Positions 43,766-52,870 are shown, counted from the stretch's first letter. The stretch: 64,000 nt of DNA from Candidatus Aalborgicola danicus (GCA_016703945.1 JADJBC010000003.1:124001-188000); one strand, 5' to 3'. Notes: generated by a model from the sequence alone, not told the origin. Translations and numbers: made by a program.

Positions 43766-46081
43766 ATGAAAAAAGTAGTCACAGTCACCCTAGGTTCATC
43801 CAAGCGGGACTTCGAATTCAAGACCGATTTTTTGGGCCAGTCCTTTTCGGTGCGCCGGATGGGTGCCGACCAGGACACCGGCAAGGCCTGGGAACTGATG
43901 CGCCGCCAGCAGGCCACGGCTGACGCCATTGGTTTGGGTGAAATCAGTGACCACTACCAGGTCGGCCTGCGTACGGTTGTCAACAAGGAAACCCAGCGCC
44001 TGACCAATGTGGTGACACGCGTTCCAGTGACTACGGGCGCAACCCTGCGCCGCCTGCTGCAGGTGCGCGCCGTTCGCTACGTGCAAAAGGAACTGGGTCA
44101 CTACTTCAACAACAATCTGGTGTTGTTTCTCTCGGGCATGCGCAATTACGACATGGCGGTGGCCCTGTCCGACTACACCAAGAACCTGAGCTTTGCGGAT
44201 GCGTTGTTCCAGACCGGCGCGCCCACGATGCTGACCTCGCTGGAGCAACTGGAGTTGTATGCCAAGGGCAGCAACTTCATGTTGTCGGGCAAGACCGGGC
44301 AAATGCTCGAAGCGTCACTGGCCGGCGTCAAAAACAAACTTGTTGCCGACGTCGTGACCAAATCCCACGTCATCGTGGGCACGTTTGCAGAGATCAAAGC
44401 GGTGGGTAACGCCACCAATCTGGATGGCAAAACCATCATTACGTCGGCAGTCACCGACGAACGCATGGCGTTTTTCACCAAGTGCAAAGTCAACCTGGTG
44501 ATCGATGTGTCGCCTATGCTGTTCCCCGAGGTTGTCGGTATCAACACCATTGAGGCGATGATCCTGGCCGTGCTGGACAAGCCGCAGGAAGAAGTGTCGG
44601 ATGACGACTTCGATGAAATCCTGACCGAGCTGCACGTCACGCCGCGCCTGCTGCATCCCACCGGCAAGTTCCGCAACATCCGCCGTTTTGCGTTTGTCAT
44701 CCACCCGCTGAGCCAGAACTACATCAAGAACGCCTTCCCCATCCCCAAGGCAACGCCCAAGTTCGTCATGGACAAGGTCGAGACCCTGGCCGCGCATATG
44801 CCGCCCATGGTGTATTGCAAGATGAGCAACATCGTCTCGCCCACCGGTGCCGAGGCCGAAGGTTGGTTGATCAGCGTGGGCGGCACACCCAAGGAAATGC
44901 TGTCGCGCAGCCCCGAGTTCACCTACCGCCGCCTGCTGCAAGCCTCCAAGATGGCCGAGAAGATGGGCGCGCAGATCATGGGCCTGGGCGCCTTCACCAA
45001 GGTGGTCGGCGACGCCGGCATTACCGTGGCGCGGCGCTCCAGCCTGCCCATCACCACCGGCAACAGCTACAGCGCCTCGGGAGCGCTGTGGGCCGCGGCC
45101 GACGCCATGCGCCGCATGGGCCTGGTGCATATCAACAAACACAACAAAAAGGTCGCCGCCAAGACCATGGTGATTGGCGCCTCCGGCTCCATCGGCTCGG
45201 TCAGCGCGCGGCTGTTGGCCATGTCGTTCGACGAGGTCTATCTCGCTGGACGCACGCTGAGCAAGCTCGACGAACTCAAAGCCTCCATCCTGAAGGAAAC
45301 GCCGGACGCCAAGGTCTTCACCACCATCGACTACAACGAGTTGCTGGCCGACATGGACATGATCGTCACCTCCACCTCGGGTGCCGGCAAGGAAATTCTG
45401 GACATCATGCGCGTCAAGCCCGGCTGCGTCATCACCGACGTGGCGCGCCCGCTGGACCTGCCCGCCTCCGATGTGGCCAAGCGCCCCGACGTGCTGGTCA
45501 TTGAATCGGGCGAGATTGACCTGCCGACCAAGGTCAAGGGCATGAAGAGCATTTCGCTGCCGCCCAACGTTATCTACGCCTGCCTGGCCGAAACCATTGT
45601 GCTGGCGCTGGAAGGCCGCTTTGAAGTCTTTACGGTCGGTCGCGACACCGAGTGGGAAAAGGTCAAGGAGATCTACAAGCTCGGCCTCAAGCACGGCATG
45701 AAGCTGGCCGCCATTTCGGGCGTCAACGGCGTGTTCTCTGACGAAGACATTGCCAAGGTGGTGGCGCGTGCCAAAAAGGCACGGCTGACCTGGAAGGACG
45801 GCAGCGCGGCCAAGACCGGCAAACCAGCGGCCGACAAGGCGCCAAAGAAAGTTGCTGCACCCAAAGCCGTGGCGAAGCAGGCCCCTGCCAAGGTTGTGGC
45901 GAAGAAGGCCCCTGCTAAGGCCAAGACGGCCGTGGCACCCAAAATACCAGCAACCCAGGCCCCGACCCCGGCCAAGAAAGCACCGGCAAAGAAAGCCACA
46001 GCGGCGGCCCCAGCCGCAGTGAAGAAGACCGTTGCCAAGAAGGCAACACCGCGCAAGGCGGTTGGCAACGCAGCAGCATGA
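43766..46081 (+). CDS. Acyl-ACP reductase-like (aldehyde-forming) protein with N-terminal extension and Lys/Ala/Pro tail
   Basis: The protein is 771 residues. Residues about 306-655 match cyanobacterial long-chain acyl-ACP reductase: LGAFT (407-411), TTGNSYSA (430-437), the NADPH loop GASGSIG (471-477), and YACLAET with Cys606 aligning with the thioester-forming catalytic Cys, followed by LEGRFEVFTVGRD. Residues 1-305 are an additional domain I do not recognise. Residues 672-771 are a 100-residue Lys/Ala/Pro tail of PAKKA-type repeats, like histone H1 or PhaM tails. AGGAGAG precedes ATG 43766. With the alcohol dehydrogenase before it, it could make fatty alcohols. The reaction is inferred from motifs. 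Confidence 0.75.
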   Translation: MKKVVTVTLGSSKRDFEFKTDFLGQSFSVRRMGADQDTGKAWELMRRQQATADAIGLGEISDHYQVGLRTVVNKETQRLTNVVTRVPVTTGATLRRLLQVRAVRYVQKELGHYFNNNLVLFLSGMRNYDMAVALSDYTKNLSFADALFQTGAPTMLTSLEQLELYAKGSNFMLSGKTGQMLEASLAGVKNKLVADVVTKSHVIVGTFAEIKAVGNATNLDGKTIITSAVTDERMAFFTKCKVNLVIDVSPMLFPEVVGINTIEAMILAVLDKPQEEVSDDDFDEILTELHVTPRLLHPTGKFRNIRRFAFVIHPLSQNYIKNAFPIPKATPKFVMDKVETLAAHMPPMVYCKMSNIVSPTGAEAEGWLISVGGTPKEMLSRSPEFTYRRLLQASKMAEKMGAQIMGLGAFTKVVGDAGITVARRSSLPITTGNSYSASGALWAAADAMRRMGLVHINKHNKKVAAKTMVIGASGSIGSVSARLLAMSFDEVYLAGRTLSKLDELKASILKETPDAKVFTTIDYNELLADMDMIVTSTSGAGKEILDIMRVKPGCVITDVARPLDLPASDVAKRPDVLVIESGEIDLPTKVKGMKSISLPPNVIYACLAETIVLALEGRFEVFTVGRDTEWEKVKEIYKLGLKHGMKLAAISGVNGVFSDEDIAKVVARAKKARLTWKDGSAAKTGKPAADKAPKKVAAPKAVAKQAPAKVVAKKAPAKAKTAVAPKIPATQAPTPAKKAPAKKATAAAPAAVKKTVAKKATPRKAVGNAAA

Positions 46082-46092
46082 AGTCGGTGAGG

Positions 46093-46119
46093 GCCCCGTC
46101 AGCCCCATTCTGACGGGGC
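46093..46119 (+). terminator. GC-rich hairpin after the acyl-ACP-reductase-like gene
   Basis: The 10-bp perfect stem GCCCCGTCAG (46093-46102) / CTGACGGGGC (46110-46119) has a 7-base loop and lies 11 bases after the stop. No T-run follows, so termination would be weak or Rho-aided. Confidence 0.55.
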
Positions 46120-46196
46120 TGTGGGGCAAACAAGCCGGTGGTGCGCGGCTGGCCGAATGCCGTAGGGCGCCGTCGTCATCCACGTACACTGGCTGC

Positions 46197-47366
46197 ATGA
46201 ATCGCAATCTCTGGCTATTGGCCCTGTGCCAAGGACTTTTCCTTACCAACAACGTCGCATTTATCGCCATCAATGGCCTCGTGGGCTTGAGCCTGGCCCC
46301 TTTTGGCTGGATGGCCACCTTGCCCGTGATGGGTTACGTGGTGGGTGGTGCGCTGAGCACGCCCCTGGTGGCCCGCACACAGTCCCGCTTCGGGCGGCGC
46401 ACCTCGTTTCAAATTGGCTTGATGGTCGCCGTGTTGTCGGCCATCTGGGCCGCGTGGGCGATTGTTGACAAGAACTTCTGGATGTTGGTCTGTGCCACCG
46501 TGGTGGCGGGTTACTACAGCGCCAACGGTCAGCTGTACCGCTTTGCGGCGGCGGAGCTGGTAGACGCGCCACAACGCGAAAAAGCGGTATCGCTGGTCCT
46601 GGCAGGCGGTCTGATTGGCGCCATTGCCGGGCCCAATCTGGCAGCTCGCTCGCGGGCCTTGCTGGAAGTTCCTTTTGCCGGTGCCTACCTGGTGCTGGCC
46701 GCCGTGGCGCTGGTCGCCATGCTGCTGATGGCCTTCATTCGTTTTCCACCCCACATCCAGCATGCCAAGGGGGGTGCAAACGGGGGGCGGCCGCTGGCTG
46801 AGATCATGCGCCAGCCGGTCTTTGCCGTGGCTTGTATCAGTGCCGCCCTGGGTTATGGCGTGATGAACCTGTTGATGGCGGCAACACCCCTGGCCATGCA
46901 ACAGTGTGGCCTGTCGTTTGATGACGCGGCCCTGGTACTGGAATGGCACGTCATTGGCATGTTTGCGCCGGGTTTCTTCACCGGCGGCTGGATCAAACGG
47001 TTTGGCACGCTGCCCGTCATGGCGGTCGGGGTGGCATTAAACCTGGCGTGTATCGTGATTGCGCTGACCGGTGTTGACCTGCACCAGTTTGTGGTTGCGC
47101 TGTTTTTGCTCGGTGTTGGCTGGAATCTGTTGTTCACCGGCAGCACCACATTGTCTATGGGTGCCTACCGCCCGGAGGAAAAAGACCGCGCACAAGCGGC
47201 CATCAATTTTTGCGTTTTTGCGGTCATGGCTGTTACGTCCTTTGCCTCCGGCGCCCTGGTGTCCACGCAGGGCTGGGCAATGCTGAACTGGGGTTCGCTG
47301 GTGCCAGTGGTGCTGACGGCAGCGGCGCTGGCATGGCTGGCCCTGCACCGGCGCATGGCCGCGTAA
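46197..47366 (+). CDS. MFS transporter
   Basis: The 389-residue protein has 12 predicted membrane segments. ATG 46197 begins the first helix (MNRNLWLLALCQGLFLTNNV); the frame upstream is not coding-like. The helix 2-3 loop RTQSRFGRRTSFQIG is the usual MFS motif. A central loop separates the halves (IRFPPHIQHAKGGANGG). It belongs to the group of small MFS proteins near YfkF/YajR-type permeases; the substrate is unknown. It is convergent with the lut operon. Confidence 0.88.
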   Translation: MNRNLWLLALCQGLFLTNNVAFIAINGLVGLSLAPFGWMATLPVMGYVVGGALSTPLVARTQSRFGRRTSFQIGLMVAVLSAIWAAWAIVDKNFWMLVCATVVAGYYSANGQLYRFAAAELVDAPQREKAVSLVLAGGLIGAIAGPNLAARSRALLEVPFAGAYLVLAAVALVAMLLMAFIRFPPHIQHAKGGANGGRPLAEIMRQPVFAVACISAALGYGVMNLLMAATPLAMQQCGLSFDDAALVLEWHVIGMFAPGFFTGGWIKRFGTLPVMAVGVALNLACIVIALTGVDLHQFVVALFLLGVGWNLLFTGSTTLSMGAYRPEEKDRAQAAINFCVFAVMAVTSFASGALVSTQGWAMLNWGSLVPVVLTAAALAWLALHRRMAA

Positions 47367-47431
47367 GCGGTCTCACGAACGCGCAACGCGGCGCGAAGCT
47401 CACGCCATCTGACCATGTGCTGGCGCTGGGA

Positions 47432-48874
47432 TCAACGGACTCTCTGCTTTCTTTCCCTGAGCAGGTCACGCAGACGTTTGGGCGCGGGAATGAGGGGGGT
47501 GCGGCTGCGGGTCCAGGCGCCCTGCTCGGTGGGCGACAGGGCGCGGCCCCGGCTCATGAACCACGAGGTGAGGCGGTACATGCCCAAACGGCTGTAGATC
47601 AGGGACCAAAAACGCCAGATCAGACTGATCAGCACGGTGCGGGCCGTGCCACTGCCGCGCAAAGTGGCCTCGGAACTGCCGGGGCGGGCCTGCGCCTCGT
47701 TGCGCAGGCGCACCAGCAGATCGGGTATGGGAATCTTGACCGGACACACCTCGCCACAGGCACCACAAAGGGTGGACGCAAAGGCCAGCGGGTAGGTGGA
47801 CTCCAGCCCCAACATATGCGGCGAGATGATGGCGCCAATCGGGCCGGGGTAGGTGGTGCCGTAGGCATGGCCGCCAATGCGCGCGTAGACCGGGCAGTGG
47901 TTCATGCAGGCCCCACAGCGGATGCACTGCAAAGTTGCGCGCAGCTGCTCATCGGCGTAGGCCTGTGTGCGACCGTTGTCCAGCAAGATCAGGTGCACTT
48001 CTTCCGGGCCGTCTTTTTCGTCGGGCTTGCGCGGACCGCTGATCAGGTTGACATAGGTGGTGATGGACTGCCCGGTGGCCGAGCGGGTAAGCAGGCTCAA
48101 CAGCGGCGGCACGTGTTCCAGCTTTTGCACCACTTTCTCGATACCGGTCATGGCGATGTGGATGCGCGGCACCGTGGTGCACATGCGGCCGTTGCCTTCG
48201 TTCTCGACCAGGCACAAGGTACCGGTCTCGGCGATGCAGAAGTTCACGCCTGACAGGCCAATATCGGCCTGCGCAAACTTGCGCCGCAGCACCTGGCGGC
48301 CAATCTGGATCAGCGCGTCCACGTCTTCGGTGTAGTCGACGCCGGGGATTTTTTCCGCAAACAGCTTGGCAATCTCCTGCTTGGTCTTGTGGATGGCCGG
48401 CATGATGATGTGCGAGGGCTTTTCGTCGGCCAATTGCACGATGTACTCGCCCATGTCAGACTCGAAGGCCTCCACACCGGCGGCTTCCATGGCGTGGTTG
48501 AACTCGATCTCCTCGCTGACCATGGACTTGCCTTTGATGATGCGCTTGGCATCCGCGCGGCGGGCGATGCCCAGCGCAATGGCATTGGCCTCTTCACCGT
48601 TTTGCGCCCAATGCACCTGCACGCCGTTGGCGGTCAGGTTGGCCTCCAGTTGCTCCAGCAACTGGGGCAAATGCGCCAGGCTGTAGCGGCGGATATGGGC
48701 ACCCAGATCGCGCAGACTCTCCCGCTCATCGTGGTCGGGGAACTGGGCGCTGCGTTTGGCCTGCAAAAAATCCATCGCACCGCGAAAGTTCTTGCGCTGC
48801 CCCGGGTCGTTGAGCACGCTACGGCTGCGCTCCTTGAAATCTTCGGCCGGATGAATGCGGATGACGGGGCTCAT
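47432..48874 (-). CDS. lutB: Lactate utilisation iron-sulfur protein LutB
   Basis: This 480-residue protein belongs to the three-part L-lactate oxidation complex LutABC (LldEFG). The N-terminal LUD domain is followed by two 4Fe-4S motifs, CIRCGACMNHCPVY and CGACGEVCPVKIPIP, and a C-terminal domain. The start ATG 48874 overlaps the lutC stop by 4 bases; the longer frame upstream is read through lutC. It should pass electrons from lactate to the quinone pool. Confidence 0.95.
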   Translation of the reverse strand: MSPVIRIHPAEDFKERSRSVLNDPGQRKNFRGAMDFLQAKRSAQFPDHDERESLRDLGAHIRRYSLAHLPQLLEQLEANLTANGVQVHWAQNGEEANAIALGIARRADAKRIIKGKSMVSEEIEFNHAMEAAGVEAFESDMGEYIVQLADEKPSHIIMPAIHKTKQEIAKLFAEKIPGVDYTEDVDALIQIGRQVLRRKFAQADIGLSGVNFCIAETGTLCLVENEGNGRMCTTVPRIHIAMTGIEKVVQKLEHVPPLLSLLTRSATGQSITTYVNLISGPRKPDEKDGPEEVHLILLDNGRTQAYADEQLRATLQCIRCGACMNHCPVYARIGGHAYGTTYPGPIGAIISPHMLGLESTYPLAFASTLCGACGEVCPVKIPIPDLLVRLRNEAQARPGSSEATLRGSGTARTVLISLIWRFWSLIYSRLGMYRLTSWFMSRGRALSPTEQGAWTRSRTPLIPAPKRLRDLLRERKQRVR

Positions 48875-49545
48875 GCGGCTTCTCCTTGCGCGTGGCACAG
48901 CAGGACGATCAGTTGGCGGGGCCCGTGGGCACCATAGGCCAGGGTCTGCTGGATATCGGCGGTCTTGGAAGGCCCTGAAATCAGGAGCGCATTGGTCGGC
49001 AAGCCATGGGCCCATCCTTCGGCGGTAGTGGCCGAGTAGAAATCGGCATGGACTTTTGCTGCATCCAGCAACACAAAATGCACCGGTGGCACCAGCGACA
49101 TCAAGCGCGGCTCCGATGCATCCGGCCACAGCACCAGACTGCCGGTTTCGGCAACGGCGCTGCGGGCGGTCGTGAATGAGGCGTCCATGTCGTCAAACAG
49201 GGCGTCGCGCCACGCATCGATGGGCTGCTCGTAACGCACCCATTGCAGGTCCCCACAGGCTTGGGCCTCGAGTGCCGCGCCATGCGCGGTGTCGGTGCCT
49301 ATCACCACCGTGCGCAGGCCTTTTTCGGTGGCAAGGCGCACCAGCAAGGCGGGCCACGCGGTGGCCGTGGTGTCGTGCACTTCTGCGTGCGAAGCCTCCA
49401 GTGCAGAGCGCAGGCGCGCGATGCGCTGGGGCAGGTCTTCCTGGCGCTGGTGCGCGGCAAACCAGCCAGCCACGTCGGGCAGGCCCGGTTTTTCGGGAAT
49501 CGAGGTTGCGCGCAAGCGCCCCAAAATGCTGTCGCGCGCGCTCAT
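48871..49545 (-). CDS. lutC: Lactate utilisation protein LutC
   Basis: This 224-residue protein opens MSARDSILGRLRATSIPEKP. The LUD domain includes ARSAVAETGSLVLWPDASEPR and ALLISGPSKTADIQQTLAYGAHGP, near-universal in LutC/LldG. It overlaps lutA and lutB by 4 bases each. It is part of the lactate dehydrogenase complex. Confidence 0.94.
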   Translation of the reverse strand: MSARDSILGRLRATSIPEKPGLPDVAGWFAAHQRQEDLPQRIARLRSALEASHAEVHDTTATAWPALLVRLATEKGLRTVVIGTDTAHGAALEAQACGDLQWVRYEQPIDAWRDALFDDMDASFTTARSAVAETGSLVLWPDASEPRLMSLVPPVHFVLLDAAKVHADFYSATTAEGWAHGLPTNALLISGPSKTADIQQTLAYGAHGPRQLIVLLCHAQGEAA

Positions 49546-50351
49546 GCTGCCTCTCCCGGCGTAGTGCGTTGCCACAGAAAGCTGGCAATGTGCTCGCCCG
49601 GTAGTGAGGGCGTGCTGCGGTGTGCCAGTTCGTCCTGTTTGGCGGCGCGCCCGGTGATATTGAACAGGCAGCCGCAATCGGCGCTGACCACGCTGGCGGC
49701 ACCGCTTTCCTTGATGCTGGCCACCTTGTCGCTGACGATGGCTTCCGAAATATCGGGGTAACGAATGGCAAAGGTGCCGCCAAAGCCGCAGCACTCTTCA
49801 ATACGCGCCTGCTGCACCACCTTCACGTTGTCCAGGGTTTCCAGCAGGGCGGCGCTGGTTTCGTGCGAGCCCATCTGGCGGCGGGCATGGCATGAGGTGT
49901 GCAATGCCACGGTGCAATCCGCGCCCAGGTCTTGGTGGTTGAAATTCACCACATGCACCAAAAATTCGGTCAGCTCGAAAACCCGCTCCCCCAGTTCACG
50001 GGCCTGCGCCTGCAATACCGGGTCATCGGCAAATAGTTCCGCATAGTGGTGGCGGATCATGCCGCCACAGGAACCCGATGGCACCACCACCGGCCACGGT
50101 TGCGCAAACAGCTTGAGCTGTTGCAGCGCCACCCGGCGCGCTTCCTCCGGGTAACCACTGCTGTGGGCCGGCTGCCCACAGCAGGTCTGCGCTTCGGGGT
50201 AATGAACCCTGATGCCTTCACGCTCCAGCAGCCGCACGGTGTCCAGCCCCGCCTGCGGCGCAAACTGGTCCACCAGACAGGTCGCAAACAGGTACACATT
50301 GGCAGGCTTTTGCGGGTAGACCCGCGCGCCATGGGTTGCTTCAGACGCCAT
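49542..50351 (-). CDS. lutA: Lactate utilisation CCG-domain protein LutA
   Basis: This 269-residue protein has two cysteine-rich CCG domains, with AQTCCGQPAHSSGY and ECCGFGGTFAIRYPDIS. It is the LldE-type subunit that binds a non-cubane Fe-S cluster and is first in the operon. ATG 50351 has TAGGAG about 8 bases upstream. The operon has no linked lactate permease or regulator in the window. Confidence 0.95.
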   Translation of the reverse strand: MASEATHGARVYPQKPANVYLFATCLVDQFAPQAGLDTVRLLEREGIRVHYPEAQTCCGQPAHSSGYPEEARRVALQQLKLFAQPWPVVVPSGSCGGMIRHHYAELFADDPVLQAQARELGERVFELTEFLVHVVNFNHQDLGADCTVALHTSCHARRQMGSHETSAALLETLDNVKVVQQARIEECCGFGGTFAIRYPDISEAIVSDKVASIKESGAASVVSADCGCLFNITGRAAKQDELAHRSTPSLPGEHIASFLWQRTTPGEAA

Positions 50352-50524
50352 CTTCTCGCTCCTATATGCCGAAACACCAGCGGACATACGCGGGGCTTGG
50401 CAAACTTAAATTGTCAATCCCAATGCGAATGCTCTATTTTTTGCACCCAAAGACCGCTTAGGCAGGCCAACTTTAAATGCAGTGGGTGGCAACTGGCATG
50501 GCGCTGGTTTGGCTGGCGCCCAGG

Positions 50525-50671
50525 TCACGCACGACGCAGCGCGCGCGCCCAAAACCACAGCTCCAAGGCGCAACCCACCGCGATGGCACTCGCAGCGCCG
50601 GTTTCCATACCGAGTGCGTAGAAACCGATTGCCAGGACCAAAATGAGTGCTGTCAGAGTGTGTCGATTCAT
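50525..50671 (-). CDS. Small membrane protein, 48 residues
   Basis: The product starts MNRHTLTALILVLAIGF and contains two hydrophobic segments (about 7-20 and 24-36) with Gly-Met-Glu-Thr-Gly between them, then a Trp/Arg-rich end (ELWFWARALRRA). AAGAAAG lies about 5 bases before the ATG. No family is recognised. It lies alone in the gap upstream of lutA. Confidence 0.55.
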   Translation of the reverse strand: MNRHTLTALILVLAIGFYALGMETGAASAIAVGCALELWFWARALRRA

Positions 50672-50826
50672 GAAAACTTTCTTGTGACATGTCGCCGCAC
50701 TCTACTGCGGCCCATCGGAGCGTGTCAATTCGGCGAAGCTCCACAAACCTGGCGGTATGCCGCGAACGAGGCCAGGTCGACCGCCAGAACATCGTTTATT
50801 CTGGGGTTTGAAAGGCCAAAAAAATC

Positions 50827-50880
50827 AAAATTGATAGCAAACAATTGATATTTAACGAGGGCAAGAGGTCGATTTCATTC
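50827..50880 (+). repeat. Dispersed Comamonadaceae-type short repeat, copy R3
   Basis: It contains AAAATTGATAGCAAAC, TTGATATTTAACGAGGGC and AAGAGGTCGATTTCATTC. Its second half (from 50851) matches R4 at 54981 and begins the duplicated block that includes the hydrolase fragment. Confidence 0.6.
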
Positions 50881-50934
50881 ATAGACATCGAACAATTGCG
50901 GCGCTCGCCAAATCGTCCCCGTTTGGCAGGGTCT

Positions 50935-51117
50935 TCAGAAGCGCGCGTCCAGCCAGCGTCGCAACTCGGCGAAGACCGGTGCTGCGTCCAACTCATTGAA
51001 AATCTCGTGGTACAGCGGGTCAAAGCAGAACGAGGTCACCACGCCCTTTGGCGCGGCGGCAGCGAAGTTGCGACTGCCCTTCGGGTTGAGCAAACGGTCA
51101 TCCCCCGCGTACATCAA
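50935..51117 (-). pseudogene. Alpha/beta hydrolase, C-terminal fragment (duplicate of the gene at 55081)
   Basis: The fragment encodes about 60 residues matching the C-terminus of the complete hydrolase at 55081-55923 (MYAGDDRLLNPKGSRNFAAA through LRRWLDARF) with only a few changes. The DNA match covers 50851-51117 against 54981-55263 and stops sharply on both sides. It lacks the nucleophile Ser and cannot be active. Confidence 0.88.
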
Positions 51118-51275
51118 ACGGATAGAAAACCCTTATTTCATGCGCCTTGCAGACCGATGACTACAAAACCGAACCCCTACCTGACGCTAACCAGTTGATT
51201 TTGTTGAGGTTTTGACCGGACAGTAGTGATCCAACCTCCAAGCTCAATGATGTGGTACCTCGGATGTTGCTTTGC
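51118..51275. other. Short stretch with no recognisable gene
   Basis: Between the hydrolase fragment and the Rhs fragment I see no gene, repeat or hairpin that I can support. It probably joins pieces of different origin. Confidence 0.4.
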
Positions 51276-51415
51276 TTACGCGCCCGCATCAACCGCAGCT
51301 TGATCTGGATTTCGAAATGTGTCGCCCGGCTTCAATCCATAAGGATCTACATATCTGAGCGGATCCCACCCACGTAAAGGTATGTGTTTAGCCCACCAAG
51401 CAACCCAATCGGGTC
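51276..51415 (-). pseudogene. Rhs-repeat core C-terminal fragment
   Basis: The minus strand reads DPIGLLGGLNTYLYVGG, then after a one-base shift DPLRYVDPYGLKPGDTFRN, ending in a stop. DPIGL...GG.N.Y.YV.G.DPL...DP.GL is the hallmark that marks the end of the Rhs core and the start of the variable toxin tip. The next residues (PDQAAVDAGA) look like the beginning of a tip domain. Adding one G to the GGG run restores the frame. No Rhs core or immunity gene is nearby, so this is a relic. Confidence 0.75.
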
Positions 51416-51422
51416 AGACTGG

Positions 51423-52165
51423 AACGGATAGGCCTTTCAACCACACGAGTCGCAGTATCGCGCCCTGGAATAGGCTTCGAACCCCGTGCAAACCCTGGAT
51501 TTCCTGCCCGCGTGGCAGGGCTCACCATGGAACAACGCCGTTCAGAAGGGTGATAGCCGGTGGGAGAAATGTGCCAGCCTCAGGCTTGCCACGCAGCGAT
51601 TCGAAGTCGCCGGTTTTGTCAGTCACCAACCTGTGCGCTGATCAACCTCGTAATCGGGGACGGTTGCGCGGCCAGATCCCAGTCCGGCTCGACCGCAACA
51701 CCCTCAACCGTTTGCGCATCGCAGTCATCCCACAGCGGTGGCCCGCGCGCCGGGACTACGTGCGGGGGCTCGGAGTCAACCCCGATGTGGTCCAGGATCT
51801 TCTTGATCTGCGTGCCCTCGGTGACAAAGGCGATCAGGCGCATTTGGCCACCGCACTTCGGGCGCAAGAGCAGGAACACCTCAAAGATGCGGGCGATCAA
51901 CACTGCCCACAGGTAATGCGCCGGTGAGCGCTTGGGTGGCACGGCGTTGCCCTGCGGCGCCACCCCAGGCGCGCCCACGCCCACACCAGTTTGCGCAGGT
52001 TGAGCACGTGTCGCTGGAGCCGCTGCCACAGCCGGTGCCGGTGCCAGCATACCAAAATAGCGGTGGCGGTGGGTGCGTGGCGGCGGCACCAGGGCGGCGA
52101 TGCGGTCGATCAGCTCCAGCGGTGTGAGGGTCAGCTCATCTGCCTTGGCGCCGCGCTTGTCACTG
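51423..52165. repeat. Long direct repeat, copy A (IS91-type end)
   Basis: The 743 bases match 54233-54978 (746 bases) at very high identity. Both begin at AACGGATAGGCCTTTCAACC and end at CTTGTCACTG. The three-base length difference comes from single-base shortening of three homopolymers in copy A (GGATTTTCC, GGCAGGGGC and TCGGGGGAC in copy B). The repeat holds the transposase C-terminus and the element's terminal region with a hairpin-forming CCTGCC...GGCAGG. Confidence 0.9.
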
Positions 52166-52870
52166 ACCCCTCTTTACGCAGGCGTTCCATGGCAAAGGGT
52201 GGACGCGCGCAATACCGCAGCAGCCGCTCCAGGCCAGCGCGGTCGTGTGATTCGATGCACACACCAGCATCCACCGAGAAACCGCTTTGCTGGTAGGCCA
52301 GCATGTCTTTGGCCTAACTTCTCTCCAGCAGGCCCCGAGCGACGAAGGCGCGCAGGATGCGTTTTTGCAGGGTAGTCTGCACCTGGGCCACTGAGGTCTG
52401 GTTGATACCGGTGGCCGGGTGAAAGACGACACCCGCCGGTGAGGCTTGCACTTCTGTACCAGCGTCGCCCTCGAGCGCCACCGCCTCAAACACCCCATCA
52501 ACCACGCAGACATGGAAGTGCACATGCCCATTCAGGCTGGAGCCAAACCGGTGGATGAAAGCCAGTGCGCCGATGTGCAGGGCCGCCTTGTCTACCTGCG
52601 CCGACCCAGGGCTGTTGGATTGCAGGCTTTGCCCGATGACCCGCAAGAAAATGCGCAGCACCATGTTGAGCACGGCCCCGTCGCGCTGCATGAAGTAGCG
52701 CAGCCGCTTCGGGACAGACAGCACCCACTGGCGCACCGGCAGGCGCGGGAAGACGTGGTCCGTCAGGTGCGCCGCCGTCTCCACCATGCGCCGTGTGTTG
52801 CACGACGGGCAGACTCCCCGGCCTTTGCAGGAATAGGCGACGAAGTAGTCGTGTCCGCAGCGGGTAGGCT
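51619..52870 (-). pseudogene. IS91-family transposase, broken copy A
   Basis: The minus strand encodes most of an IS91/Y2-type rolling-circle transposase: RCGHDYFVAYSCKGRGVCPSC zinc region and VRQWVLSVPKRLRYFMQRD, then LNGHVHFHVCVVDGVFE with the HxH-type motif. It is damaged by a missing 5' end (about 52871), an in-frame TAG at 52314-52316 (before AKDMLAYQQSGFSVDAG), an internal gap near 52165 after FAMERLRKEGS, and a shift close to its end. The C-terminal part resumes with RSPAHYLWAVLIARIFEVF and ends near 51620. It cannot make transposase. Confidence 0.85.

Noticed and set aside
44315..46318. A 667-codon open frame on the minus strand
   Set aside because: It is antisense to the acyl-ACP-reductase-like gene; its long length follows from that gene's high GC and Lys/Ala repeats, and the translation has no family features.
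50406..50792. 128-codon minus-strand frame upstream of lutA
   Set aside because: Its composition is not protein-like, and the overlapping 48-residue frame at 50525-50671 has a ribosome site and clear membrane helices instead.
52160..52531. 123-codon minus-strand frame in the IS91 region
   Set aside because: It is an out-of-frame reading of the transposase; the frame with the recognisable transposase residues is a different one with an in-frame stop.
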